Assembly (NCBI GenBank): GCA_002105175.1 | Contig: MCGE01000033.1 | Location: 310,001 to 374,000 of the forward strand | DNA length: 64,000 nt | Reading direction: 5' to 3' | Origin: Absidia repens | Lineage: Eukaryota; Mucoromycota; Mucoromycetes; Mucorales; Cunninghamellaceae | Shown: piece by piece, positions 11,594 through 23,977 of the stretch | Layout: every line of letters starts with the position of its first letter | Numbering within the stretch: the first letter of the stretch is position 1 | Program-made: the position numbers and the translations under genes | The notes under the pieces: generated by a model | What the model saw: only the letters and a program-made list of their open reading frames with translations | The model's database searches: none | What the model was told of the DNA's origin: nothing

Positions 11594-11911
11594 TTAGATG
11601 ATATTTAGTTATTAGTTTATATTTGATTTATTATTTACGTTATTCGCCACTCTCTTTCTTTGTCTCTCTTTAATTATCAGTATCATACAAAACCTATATT
11701 ACCCTGAATTTATATTTGTTGAAATAAAGCGTTTTTATATTTTATTACCTCAACTGATAGACGAGCAACGCTGCGATCGATTTGTTCGGAGTTTGGAACC
11801 CGTAAATAGAATGTATGTTTTTCTTTTTGGCGAGTCGTCGTTTCCTTTATTTTTTATTTTTTTTAGACGTTTTCTACGCCTTTTTTATCTTATTTTATTT
11901 GATTTTGTGGT
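11594..11911. other. Intergenic between TPX2 and Mei2-like genes
   Basis: A 318-bp gap with AATAAA near 11724 ending the upstream gene, then a T-rich leader. No gene is seen. Confidence 0.4.
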
Positions 11912-12243
11912 ATGCCTCAAGGACGCGGAAATCATTACAATTCAAAATCATCAAACGATTACAATTCTGGTGGTGGGGCTATGAGACGAGGCCAGCGAGA
12001 CAATCGAAACAGACGTGGTGGGGATCCATATGGTAAAGAAAAAAAAAAAACAGAGAATTTCATTTGCTCACATAGTCAGCACGCTAATTATTGCATGTAG
12101 GGAAGCACACGCAGCGTAGTCATGATGGACGAGATGAAGAAAAACCCTGCCGGACCTTGTTTGTTAGAAATCTTAAGGTATAATACTGTCAACGTCTGCT
12201 ATTTTACCCTCGAAAACCTCCACTGATGACCTCCATGTTGGTT

Positions 12244-12279
<36 letters not shown>

Positions 12280-14177
12280 TTTGATACTACAGAGGACGAG
12301 CTTTTTTCAATATTTGGACCTTATGGAGAAATTAAAGAAATCTTTGATAGGATCAGTGTTCGTGGAATGGCGTTCGTTCATTACGTAAGTCTGTGTTTTT
12401 AGGACGACACTTTTGTATTGCTCCTTCGACAAACTCACTGACTTGATATGAATGATAGTACGATTTACGTTCGGCGGAAAGGGCGATGACGGATAGTGGT
12501 AAAATCATGATTAATGGCAGGATTGTGGATATACATTATTCTTTACCAAAGGATGATATTCGTACCGTCAAATGCGATGCAACGAAAAACCAGGTACAAT
12601 AATAAAATGAAACATACATGAAGCACGTGTATACTGATATATTATTGTGGTGATTGCTTAGGGCACTTTATTACTATCATTGAATCAAAGTCAATCTTCA
12701 CTGGTCGATAGTGAATTATATGATCTTTTTCAACGATTTGGTGATGTCAAGGTGATTCGTACGCCCAATTTCAAAACATATTCGGAAAATACAGCACGAT
12801 GGTAAGAGCTGGTTAGGGGGATGGGGTTTGACCAGTCTATAAATGTATGATGACGCTTTTATGCTTTTTTTTATTTTTATTTTTTTAACTACGTGTCAAT
12901 CTTTTGGTTGATCACTTAGGCAGCGGCTTTTGGAGTTTTACGATTCGCGTGCAGCTGTGAAGGCTGCCAATGCGACGCACGGTCAGAGCTACAAAAACGG
13001 GAAGTGGGATGTAACGTATTTTTGGGATCAAGGACCGCGGTAAGAAAAGGAATATGGGTGGGGTATTGTTCGAAAATGACACACCTGACCTTTTCTTTAT
13101 TCAATCGTTTTGTTTAGGGGTGGCAGTAACAGTGGCAGTGGCGGTGGGGGACGGGATTCTTCACCATCTCGACGTGGGGCCCGATTTAAACAACAACATG
13201 ATCATAGATCTCCTCGCCATGATTCCCGTGACAGACATGTACACTACTCACCTTCAAGATCGCAATTACCACCTCAAGAATCCGTATCGTCTACTAGTTA
13301 CCCAACTACTGCCGCACCAGTGGTAAGTCTAAACCCAACATATCTAAATAATAAATTGATTCATTTTAATCACCCTCCTTTTTTTTCGGGTTAAACAATC
13401 ATAGGATCCAAATCAGATGGACAATGCTCAAAAGGCTCAAAAGGTAATATAATACGCTTGATGGATGACAAAGAAAAAGTAATTCATTTGCATTTTTATT
13501 TGTTATTGTTGTAGCTTATATCTTTGCTAACCCAGTTGCAAAATATTCAAAACGTACAAGGACAATCATCATCAATGTATACACCAGCACCTACCCAACA
13601 AACTCAAGAACCAGATAAAATTCAGCAGCTTATTAGCTTATTGGTAAGAACTTTTGGATACCAATATCACCTTACAAAAAAATCTTCAGAACTCACTCAT
13701 GAACTTTTTTTTTTTTTTTTTTTAATACTATCCTAGACTCAAAGTGGCAATAACGGAAGTCAGCAGCATGTACAACCTCCAGTAGAGCAGCAACCACAAC
13801 TACAACCACAATTACAACAAGCGTACACCCCTTACCAGCCAGCAATGCAACCCCAGACAAATCAATATCATATGCCCTATCAACAACCACAGCAAGATGT
13901 GTCTTATCAACCACAGCAGCAAGGCATGTCTTATCAACCGCAGCAGCAAAGTATGTCTTATCAACCACAACAGCAAATGTTCCAACAACCAAAACAAGAG
14001 CCACAACAACAACAACAACATCAACAACACCAACAACAGCAACAGCAACAGCAGCAACCTGTCCAATTCTTAAAACAAGATCCACAGCAAACAGTGCAGC
14101 AACCACACCAGTCATATTATCCATATCCAGCATCCAACTCATATTCTACCGATAATCATCCCCCATACAACCCATAA
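11912..14177 (+). CDS. Mei2-like protein with two RNA-recognition motifs and Q-rich tail
   Basis: Ten exons (11912-12032, 12101-12177, 12280-12384, 12459-12593, 12662-12801, 12920-13039, 13118-13322, 13405-13443, 13515-13643, 13737-14177) join in frame to about 503 residues. RRM1 runs from CRTLFVRNLKFDTTEDELFSIFGPYG to GRIVDIHYSLP, with RNP1-like RGMAFVHY. RRM2 runs from GTLLLSLNQSQSSLVDSELYDLFQRFGDVK to WDVTYFWD. The order and sequence resemble the first two RRMs of Mei2-type meiotic/developmental RNA-binding proteins; the third Mei2 RRM is absent. An RG/SR-rich basic region (about residues 230-290) and a long Gln/Pro/Tyr-rich tail with YQPQQQ(G/S)MS repeats follow, typical of a condensate-forming RNA-binding protein. 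Target RNA is unknown. AATAAA lies near 14275. Confidence 0.8.
13880..13980 (+). repeat. Short tandem Q/Y-rich coding repeat (SYQPQQQ)
   Basis: Three to four 30-nt-spaced units encoding (V/M)SYQPQQQ-type peptides, followed by CAA/CAG runs, within the C-terminal tail of the Mei2-like protein. Confidence 0.8.
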
Positions 14178-14714
14178 TAGCTTGTAGTTTGTACTGTTAT
14201 ATGTAATAGTTTAGTTTTTATTGCAAACCATGGTAGCTGTAGCTTTTTTTTTCAGTATTTACAATTACAATTACAATAAACTATGTATTGTTTTGTTGCT
14301 CTGTCTTCTTCTGACTTTTTATTTTTAACTGTAAGCGCAGTTCAACATTTCCGAAAAAAAAAAGATGTACTGTAGTGGGTGTCATGGGGTAGTTATTGAA
14401 GTATGGTTTTTGATAAAAGTTAGACGCTCCGCCCTTTGAGCCTCAATTGACTATTGGTTTGGGGCTTCAAATGATTTTATTATATATATGCAAAAAAAAA
14501 AAAAAAAAAGGAGTCGGGTGTGTACAACACGTCCAGCCTAATGAGCGCTGGTGCGGCATGACTTATAATGAATAGATATGAATGATAGAGTAAAATTGGG
14601 ACGAGGAGCGGGGCGGACGCGCGTGTGGTGGAAATGATTTATGGCGATGGCAGCATGCACAACATGACTTAGAATTCATTTACGTAACTTATCGAGCAGG
14701 AGTATAGCGTTTTT
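14178..14714. other. Intergenic between the Mei2-like gene and repeat copy C
   Basis: No gene is seen. Holds the Mei2-like 3' end (AATAAA near 14275), an 18-A run near 14492, and a stretch at 14530-14560 with a GTCCAG-CTA-TGAG pattern also found at 63618-63640. R1 copies C and E may therefore extend to here. Confidence 0.4.
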
Positions 14715-15545
14715 TTTTTTAATAAAAGTCTTTGGGTATTTACAAGGAAAAGTAGAGTCATAGTGAGTGGGGTGGGAGGTGCAACTTGGACAGAGAAAAT
14801 ATTTGATATGATACTAATAAAACAGCTACAATAGCTACATTGTTTATTATAATATGGGTCAAAGTATAATGAATTAGTAAAACGGCATATTTTATTGACG
14901 TATATTGATAGGCACTAAAACTAACAGAGGGGAATAGGTTCATTGTAAGGGGAGATCTATTAGAAGAATCAGATTGGGGAAAGCATGAGGGGGGAGGGGA
15001 GATTAACGTGGGATCTGAAGAATGGTCAATACTAATCTAAAAGTACAAATGTAAAAATTGTTTAGCATATTGTACAGCACGGTACAAGGACTGAAGAAGA
15101 TTAAAGGAATTCCTTATATTGAAGCGCAACAACAAACAACACTAACCAAAAAGGGTGATGGTAGGAAGAATGGGATCTATTGTAAAAGGCATGAAAAACA
15201 CTATGGGGACATTTTCATCGAAGCAAGTAAAAAGAGACATGTTTTATTTAAATATAGATACAAACTATGGACAAGCTAACACTAAATTAAGCTAATGAAG
15301 GCTCCATGAAGTCAACCAATGGTGATTCTAAATCTGAATCCAAAATGAAAGGGTTTCCCCATGATCTTGTTATCGCTGAGCTGAAAACGCCTCTAAACTA
15401 GTCCTGATACAATTCTAGGTCCAAAATAACCCCATACAAGTTGAATGGTGAAGAAAAAATAAAGTGATCAAAAAGAAAGAGAGCCGAAAAAATAAAATAG
15501 GTGGGAGAGAAAAATAAATATTTCACGTGGGCGGGATTTGAAACG
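14715..15545 (-). repeat. Dispersed repeat R1, copy C
   Basis: Reverse-oriented copy. Read on the minus strand it begins with TTTCAAATCCCGCCCACGTG (ends about 15543) and passes through the CATGGGGAAAC block, AGCTTAATTTAGTGTTAGC, an AATAAA, TTTAGATTAGTATTGACCAT, AATATACGTCAATAAAATAT, GCTATTGTAGCTGTTTTATT and CACTCACTATGACTC. It is the most complete match to copies A and B. No conserved reading frame was found. The left boundary could lie as far out as 14500. Confidence 0.75.
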
Positions 15546-16108
15546 TTTATAAATCTCTAGACCCATCAGCCAAACCCCACCAACATCAAAAGCCTTTGAC
15601 TATTTTTTATAAACAAAAAAACAATAACCAACTATTTAAATATGTTCCAATTTACCTTTAATATCAGATTACGTGGCTAAAAAATTTATTGTAAAATAAA
15701 AAATAATTCCCGAAACGCTTTCCATGAGACCCAATTATGCTCTACCTTCTTGCTGAACGGCGCATACGATTTTTATTTCTTTTGTGTGATTTTTTGTGTG
15801 AATGAATGAATAAATAAAGCAATGAATCAATGAAATATGATGATAGATGCTTATGCTTTCATAATTTTATAAAGGCTTCTTAAAAAGGATATATAACAAT
15901 GATGCTGCACATTTTTAATGCCACTATCATAGCTCCTCAACCCCTCCTTTTTTTTTATATAAATTCTCTACAGAATCTGCTCAACCAGAATAAATAAATA
16001 GGGGACTGAAGTTTTTATTTTACTTTTTTCCATTCCATTTTTTTTTCTTTTTTCTTTATTTTCTAATTGTTGTGCGACGTAGTAGTACTTGTAACCATAT
16101 TAGTAGCC
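15546..16108. other. Intergenic upstream of the tetraspan gene
   Basis: No gene is seen in this A/T-rich 560 bp. T-rich runs at 16020-16060 directly precede the tetraspan ATG and probably act as promoter or leader. Confidence 0.4.
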
Positions 16109-16837
16109 ATGGAAAATCGTACTTTAATGCACAATATTATCCAATGGACACGTAAATCAGTCGTGACACTCTCGATTATCATCATCATCACTTCTCTCAG
16201 TCAGTACAGCAAGGAAGCGATACCAATATTTACACTTTTACCAGGTACAAAGGGCGCCATTGATGCGGATAATAACGAGAATTTAGTGAATAGAATACAT
16301 TCCTTTGGCCAAGCTTTAATACAAGATCGACGACTGATTGCCACGCTTGTTGCCGCCCAAACATCCATATTTTGCCCTTTATTTTTATTGGTTGGAAATG
16401 CCGCCACATGCATGAACCATCATCATCACCCTAGCAATGCTGATCAACAACAACAACATTCATCCTCTTCCGTAGTTGGATTTTGGAAAACTGCGCTAGA
16501 TCTTTTATGTCAAATTATCATGCCTTTGGGCTTGGCCATGAATTGGCTCTTCTGTCTTTCCTTTGACCATAAAACCAGCCAGCTTATCCATGTTTACTTT
16601 CCAACAAGTAATGCTGCTGCCATAGCTGCCTCTACTTCCTCTCCTTCTTCCATTTGGTCTTTTGCTTGGAGTTTGCCTTGTGACGTGTCGATCAATTTTT
16701 TGGAAGGATTAAAATATTTGACGATCATGGTTTTGGGGTTAGAGATGATTCTTGTTTGCATCGCCTGGATTCAACACTGCCTGTCTAGCGATACAAGTGA
16801 TCATTCAAAACAATCAAAATCAATTCAGCTTGTGTGA
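16109..16837 (+). CDS. Orphan membrane protein with about four transmembrane segments
   Basis: A single-exon ORF of 242 codons, unusual in this intron-rich window. I do not recognise the family. Hydrophobic segments sit near residues 16-35 (VVTLSIIIIITSLS), 75-98 (LIATLVAAQTSIFCPLFLLVGNA), 122-150 (around LDLLCQIIMPLGLAMNWLFCLSF) and 205-230 (LKYLTIMVLGLEMILVCIAWIQHC). Loops are low complexity (HHHH, QQQQ, Ala/Ser-rich). The ATG at 16109 is the first in frame; upstream codons begin at a TTG. It has no obvious signal peptide cleavage site and a short polar C-terminus. The layout resembles small fungal tetraspan membrane proteins, but that is only topology. Confidence 0.6.
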   Translation: MENRTLMHNIIQWTRKSVVTLSIIIIITSLSQYSKEAIPIFTLLPGTKGAIDADNNENLVNRIHSFGQALIQDRRLIATLVAAQTSIFCPLFLLVGNAATCMNHHHHPSNADQQQQHSSSSVVGFWKTALDLLCQIIMPLGLAMNWLFCLSFDHKTSQLIHVYFPTSNAAAIAASTSSPSSIWSFAWSLPCDVSINFLEGLKYLTIMVLGLEMILVCIAWIQHCLSSDTSDHSKQSKSIQLV

Positions 16838-17117
16838 TGTAAGCATACAATAATAAATCATTTTCTTCTCTGCATATTAAATTCTAATATGACTACACGG
16901 AAAAATAAAATAAAAACAGCACCGTTAATATCGATCAGGGGTATATTTCGAATTTGCTCAGTATACACAAATCCCCATCAGAAATCCTATTTCAAATCAC
17001 ACATATGATAAACCCATATTCCAATACAATAAAAAAAAAAAAAGAAGAAGAGGAGAAATAAAATCAATTTTATTCAACTAGAATTCTAGGCTAAGTGTAA
17101 AGGGGAAGGGGAGTTAT

Positions 17118-17868
17118 CTAAAGTTTAGCAAGGACAGCTTCAGCACCAGAGACAGTAACACCACGTTGTTGTTCGACACCAACATACTTGACCACCAAAT
17201 CATCTACGATAATAGCGAACCGTTTGGAGCGAATCCCCATGCCATTCTTAGTCAGATCGGTTTCGAGTCCCAAAGCCTTTGTGAATTCAGCACTGCCATC
17301 GCCTGCCATGATCACCTTGTCCTTGGACTCACTGACCTTGCCAAACGCATTCATGACAAATCCATCGGTCACCGACATGCAGATCACATCGCTGACACCT
17401 TTGGCTTGAAGTGCATCCCTTGAATTGATATAACCGGGTACGTGGGTGTTGGAGCATGCAGGAGTGAAAGGACCGGGAATACTAAAGAGGACAGCCTTCT
17501 TTCCCTTGAGCTTTTCGTGGATCTTGTAAGGTTGAGGTCTATCGCAAGACAAAAAATAAAAACAATAAAGAGAGCCGGGACATGAGCTTCATTGTCTTGC
17601 ATAATAAATAGTTACTGACTTACAAAGGGCAAGCTTTCAAATCTTCATTGGGTGTATAAGGCACATATTGAAGTGTACCGTCAGGGATCTATCAAAGCGA
17701 TACGTCAAAGTTAAGAAAAGAAAACTAGTATGTAGCTTTTATGATTGAGATTATTTCAATGACTTACAATTTGGCCAACTTGAATCTACAAGCAACAAAT
17801 AAAGAATTCTAAAAATTAGTTTCATTTTTATACATAACTTTTTTTTTTAAAAAAAAAGGCTTTACCAT
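17118..17868 (-). CDS. Peroxisomal peroxiredoxin, PMP20/Prx5 (type II) family
   Basis: Minus-strand exons 17868-17866, 17785-17768, 17688-17624 and 17538-17118 join in frame to 168 residues, the usual length of the family. These thiol peroxidases reduce H2O2 and alkyl hydroperoxides. The peroxidatic Cys lies in PGPFTPACSNTHVPGY, and the conserved active-site Arg is probably that of GIRSKRFA. The protein ends AKL, a type 1 peroxisomal targeting signal, as in yeast PMP20 proteins. The first coding exon appears to be only the ATG (17868-17866), followed directly by a GTAAAG donor. The next exon (IQVGQI) has an in-frame stop just upstream and no other Met, so this splice is required for a full N-terminus. 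It is divergent from STT4. Confidence 0.9.
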
Positions 17869-18584
17869 GGTATAATGCAAACAATAAAATGTAAACAAAA
17901 AGAAAACAAAAAAAGTGTTATGAATTTCCTTTTTTTACAGCGAATCTTGTCAGTCAGCTTGAATAACATTTTTAAAATGCCGCTGGTTTTCTTTTGCCGT
18001 CTCTTACATATCCCTCATCACGACTGGGAAAATGCCTTCTTTCGGATCCTTCACCCCACCCTCACAAAAAAAAAAAAAAAAGACATCTCTTGACTTAATT
18101 ATCATACAGTGCTTACTTTCTTCGTATTCATTTGTTTTATGTATAATCTGCCCTAGTACGTGCATCCCCACACTACATTGCTATGTACTGTCATATGATC
18201 TCTGCTGTTGTCTCCAATCCATTTTTCACATATGATTTCCCCCTAAACCGTCATTGGTATTCATTCTATTTATTATCTCTTTTTATTCATTGCATCGCAT
18301 TTTATGTGGTGTCTCTTCACTTTCCATCTTCTCACTAATATTTTAATCGCCGCTATTTTTAATACCGCAAATTTTCATGCGATTCACTTTTCGCTTTTTG
18401 TTTTTTCTTCTTCCTGTCCACGTCTCTCATTTCTATTTCTTATACTTTATTGCATATCATGAAAAGGTAATAAAGATACTATCAAAACGTATTGACAACA
18501 ATTTAAACAAGCATTTATTACTCACCGCATTTTGTTGATAAATCTAGTTTACATTCACGGATCCTTTCGAAACTGGCGGATACG
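17869..18584. promoter_or_regulatory. Divergent promoter region between peroxiredoxin and STT4
   Basis: A 716-bp head-to-head spacer with no convincing gene. It has an A tract near 18066-18081 and pyrimidine-rich sequence toward the STT4 start. No specific operator could be assigned. Confidence 0.4.
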
Positions 18585-21500
18585 ATGTCAAAACCGAATC
18601 ATGAAACAGACGAACCCACCATTACGCGATTTGTGTCTAAATGTCCCCAAGTGCCAGACGATATACCCAGTACGGAATCCCAAGAAGTATACACTCGATT
18701 ACATAAAACATCATTCAAGCTGGGAAGCATGGTAATATACAAAGCAACAAGAGCAATATACATCCAGCCACCAGGTCTTTTTTGACACTCTCTTTATTAT
18801 TATAGGATCAGCGCTCTCAAGAATCTATATCAGCTTTGATCAAATATACCATGAAGGCACCACAAGAATGTCAAGCTCATTTATTGCCAAGATTATTGAA
18901 CTATGTACGCTATTTACAAGTTTATGATTGGAATCACTATGGAATCAACGAAGGTAAAAGCTGATCTTTCTTGTGGCAAAAATAGATATGACAACATTTT
19001 TTTTTTTTTTTTTTTGCATTCATTTCCTGATTTTCTTTTATACTCATCATAGAAAGAAAACTGGTACCTATCTTGCCTGATGTTATTACCTATCAACTCT
19101 TTTGTGGCCTTCTTTGTATTGGTCATACACTTCCTGACAAACACACACTCATTAGAAGTATTCTTCGGGCTTATACGAGATCAATATTTCGGGAAATCAA
19201 TGGCGACCATTCAGATGGTAAGTGCTGAAAAAAAAACTCCGTATACGAGTGATGGTTGTTAAGCAACAGAATGAATTCAAACCAATGATTTTCTTTGAAT
19301 AGCGGAATACATTATTTGTTTTGTTTTGCCTTCTATGATTGGAATCTGTCGTGCTTTACAACTCTCTCCGTATGTTTTCCAAACAAGTCAAATGAATGTG
19401 ATCTTTGAACATGTTAAACGTTTTACAACCCAGGAAACGTTGGAAAATATTCGCACCATGATCACAGCATGTTTACAAAGCGATGACGGGAATACACCAA
19501 GCCGACGTGTATTGGATATGTACTGGAAGAAAGGCGATCCTTTGAGTCCCAACCGCATCATTTACGATGTGCTGATCATTTTCCGTAATATCCTAGCACG
19601 TAACATTGCCTATTGCCCCTCCACTTGTACAGAAAATAATGGCAGCGATATGGTGGTAGATCATGAAGATCGACGACTCTCGGCATCGATGGCAATGGAT
19701 ATGGAATGTCTTTTGAAATCAAACCCTCATTCAACACAATGCATGGAAAAGACATGGGGTATATTGATGAAACGACCTGGAAATATATGTAGCGGCGACC
19801 GGGAAAACGCAACAACACCAGCAACAGCATCATCAGCATCACCAGCATCACCAGCATCAGCATTAGCATCAGCATCAGCATCATCATCAGCATCAGCACC
19901 AGCATCAGCATCAGCATCAGCATCAGCATCAGCATCAGCATCAGCATCAGCATCAGCATCAGCATCACATCAGCATCAGCATCAGCATCAGCATCAGCAT
20001 CAGCATCAGCATCATCATCAGCATCATCATCGTCATCGTCATCGTCATCATCAGTGGGCGTTAATTGGAAAGGAAAGGAATGTGTCAACTCATTTCAAGA
20101 GGATGGCAACAGTACTCTGACAACGAGAAATCTTCGCTCAATGTATGTTACTTCTATGGAATACTATCAAGATTTGCGCAATGAAATTATGACGATTAAA
20201 AAATCGGGCGTATCGAAACCTTCTCAAACATATTACATGATGGTTATTATGGGGACAAGTTTGGTAAGCGTATGGTGATGAACATTTTAAAAAATAGATA
20301 CTTACCTTTTTTTTTTCTTCATCGTTTTCAAATAGCATGTTGCTGCTCTAGCATCTGTGGCTCTTCACCAATTAGACGATGTTTTGATTGGTCACATCAT
20401 TGAGTGTCTTTTTATAGTGTTTGAAGACTCTAACCCATGGTTATATGTTGCTGCTTTGGATTCTGCTGCGTTGTTGGCTATAAAGTAAGTCATTGTGTAG
20501 GGTATAATAGACAAAATCGATCGAACTTTATTTATTTATTTTTTTCTGTGTAGCTTCCGGCAACTCAACACCCGTATGACTCAAGTTATCTGTCAGTTTC
20601 TTGCCACTCCTTCCAACATATTTGATATTGAAACTGAATTCAATGGTGAGAAAACTAGCATCAGAAAATTCGCAGTGACAAGATTGGCTCAGTGTGTCCA
20701 GGTAAAAGGATATACCATACGAGAAGGGAATTCACAATTCACAACTGACACTTTTTTTTTTTTAATATATAGACATTGGCTACCACCGATGTGCCTCAAG
20801 CTGCTATTTCGATACTTTACTCTCTGCTCAATGAAATCACACATTATGATCAAAGCGATGATGGTACCGGTGTGCCCTTGAATCCCGTTATGGAAAAGCA
20901 AAAACTTCTTGATATTACCACATTGGACACTCTGGATGAACGACAAAGTCGCCAAATATGTGAAAATGTGCTCTCTGCTATCATAGGTGTAGCTGTCTAT
21001 TTGAAAGATGAAACGGTAAGGTACCTCATACAAGATAGTTTGTGTTTGATAAGCAATACTAATACTTCTTCACACCTTCTATATAGATAACTACTCAAGC
21101 ATTGTCGATGTTATTACTAGAAAAAAAGTCATTTTCGTCGGCGGCAACATCGTCTGTGTTGTCAAGTTTGGTGGACTTGGCTCTTATTACATCATCAACT
21201 GTATTTGAAGACATTCTTGGTATCTTCTCGATGTACAGTCGCGAAAATTTAAAAACGAATGATAAGACTACCTGGGTGGCAGTAAGTACATTATCATCTT
21301 TTTATTATTCGAGAGAAAACAAAATTGTGGAATCATGGATGCTAATGAATGTGTTTTATTTTTTTAGATTGTGCAAACACAGACCCTGTTGGCTGAACGT
21401 ATATCGGTGCGCCCTGACTTGTATCAAATATATTTGACCAACATCCTATCCCTTTTTTTGGAACACGGAAGCAAGATCCAACACATGGAATTGCGCGGAG

Positions 21501-23944
21501 TACCTGCCACTCGATCGTCTGACATGCCTCTGGTAACAAAACTTGGAACTATGCTACCTATTTTGAAGGAACTTTTGAAGCACGAAGATTTCAACCCCCA
21601 AGACGATCCTGCTTTTGAAGGCCTGGTGTCACTTTATCGCAACTTTTGGATCATATGTGTGTTATTTGGATTTGTGACTGAAACAATGTGGATTGGCGAC
21701 TGGCATACAGCATTGATGGTGATCGCCCAAAAATCTCCTTTACTCATTTTAGAAAGCACCAAGGATTATTGGGAAACAGATCTTGAATACAATTCGGTGC
21801 TTCGTGGAAATAGGACATCGGATCAGCAGCTGGTGTTGGTGCAACTACGGCAAAATCTGGTGGATATCTTGCCTACTCATTCAAGTGAAATCAAAGGCTT
21901 TTCTTATGCTCAGGTGGTGCTTCTACTCAGTGTGTATCATATCGAAACTCGGAGGAGTCAAATGGGCAACACAAGCTATATCCTGCGCTACTTTATGAAC
22001 GAATCGGTATCTCATGGACCTTTGGCCCCTTGCTTGGAGGGTATTCTGGATTGTGTAGTGACGAAGTACATCAGTAGATCCATGACAAAGGCTTTGAAAC
22101 AATCACTGGGGGAAAGTGTCAATGACCATCTAAAGAATTTATTACCACTCTGTTGCCATCGACTTGTGAAGGTCCATACTTTGACGTGCCAAGTGGTACA
22201 TCGAATTGTGTCTGCTTTGCCACAGGTGTTAGCCGAAAAATCGCTGATCACTTTACTGCTGGAACTGGTACAGTTACTTTGGATGAGTTGTGTGACGGAG
22301 TACAAAAATGAAGTAAGTTATGAAAAAAAAAAGACACAATATAAAAGAGTGAATCAACAATTAATATGCCTATGTATTGGACTTTTATAGTACAAACCAT
22401 CGTATTATTTTACTTCCACTCGTGCAAATGTTACCATTGAACTGATCGATTCTTTTGACTATCGAAGAAAGGCATGCAACAAGCTCTGTGAGTGTGCCAA
22501 GACGTGGTTGATGCTCTCATTGGACTGTTGCCCGCTGGAAATAAATGGACTTCTTCAAGATTATCTGGCTGAATTTAATGCATTTCAAGATGGTATGTCA
22601 ATGGATGCCGCTCATATGGGTCGAACTATTGCTTTACAAGTTGGAAAAACAGCATCAAAAGATCAAGTCCCTGTCGGTAAGATGTATATATACCCTTTTA
22701 CATCTATGATTGTAGTTCTAATCGTTCTTTTCTATCTGTTGTAGAATTCGTCCCCGACATCCCTGGTATACAGCTTGATGATTCATCCAACTTTGCCAAT
22801 GGGTTTACCACTAGAATATATTACAACGGAAGGGTCAGCGGTATTTCCCAGTGTGATCCAGGTAAAATTATTTGAGCACATTTATCGAGGGAAAACACCA
22901 ACATTGAATATTACTTCTATATATAACATGTAGGCTGCATAGACGGACTCGCTCATACAAGCGAACAGTATGAATATATACGATCGGAATTGGAACTATT
23001 ATTGAATGACATCAAAAAAAAGAAAACGATAAATCATGACAGGATCCATCGAGCACTCCTTTCTGCAGCTGCATATATCATCTCAGAAAAAAAGGTAATA
23101 TATATATTTATAAATGGTCTTCAGTATGCCCTAACCATCGACTTTTGTTATATAGGTGCATCCTGAGTTGATCAAGAATGTTGTACGCATACCTGTACAG
23201 GCCTTTACTCCCCAATCTTTGAATAGTGGAACTGACGTTTGGAATTGGCTGATGATTGAACGTCCAGATCTTGAAAAGCGACTTATGTTAGAAATACTTT
23301 CTATGTGGACTTGGTCACAACGACATCGGAAAGGATTATTTTCACCCGTACTCAAGTAAGTATAATGCTGACGATGATGATACTTGAAATATATATGGAC
23401 AAACTGACCTCGACATTTTTTTTTATATATATGACGATAATTATCAGCTTAAAGAACCCATTTCATCAAAAGATGACATACGAACCCTCGGATACGGACA
23501 CAATGGAGGCCAGCCACAAGGAAGCCGTGCTTTTATTTACACCACACGAAACTTGGCTACGATTTATTATCAGTCGCTTTTTTTCCATTCGACACAAAGA
23601 CAAACATCTTGTCCATTTGTCCCTTCTCTTATTGCGTGAATCGTTCCAAAATGCTCATCTCATGAGGTAAGTGATAATCCCGATCCTGGTTGAATTGCTG
23701 GATGATTAGGAAAGCGATATTCATATTACTTGGTTTTTTGGTAGTACTCACTCGATGTCCAGGCTGGCAAGATTCCAACTTCTTGATTTGGGTATGCAAA
23801 TTCTTCATTCTGTTAGTCTGGAAACTCTGATGGAATGTAAACTCCGTGGATTGATTTATAGTACTGCCTACAACTGGTTTGGATTGCCACCATGGTAGGT
23901 CAACACGACATGCATAGGGTATATTGAATGGATCTATTTATTAC

Positions 23945-23977
<33 letters not shown>

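Noticed and set aside
19576..20088. Long minus-strand ORF across the CAGCAT repeat
   Set aside because: An antisense shadow created by the periodic repeat inside STT4.
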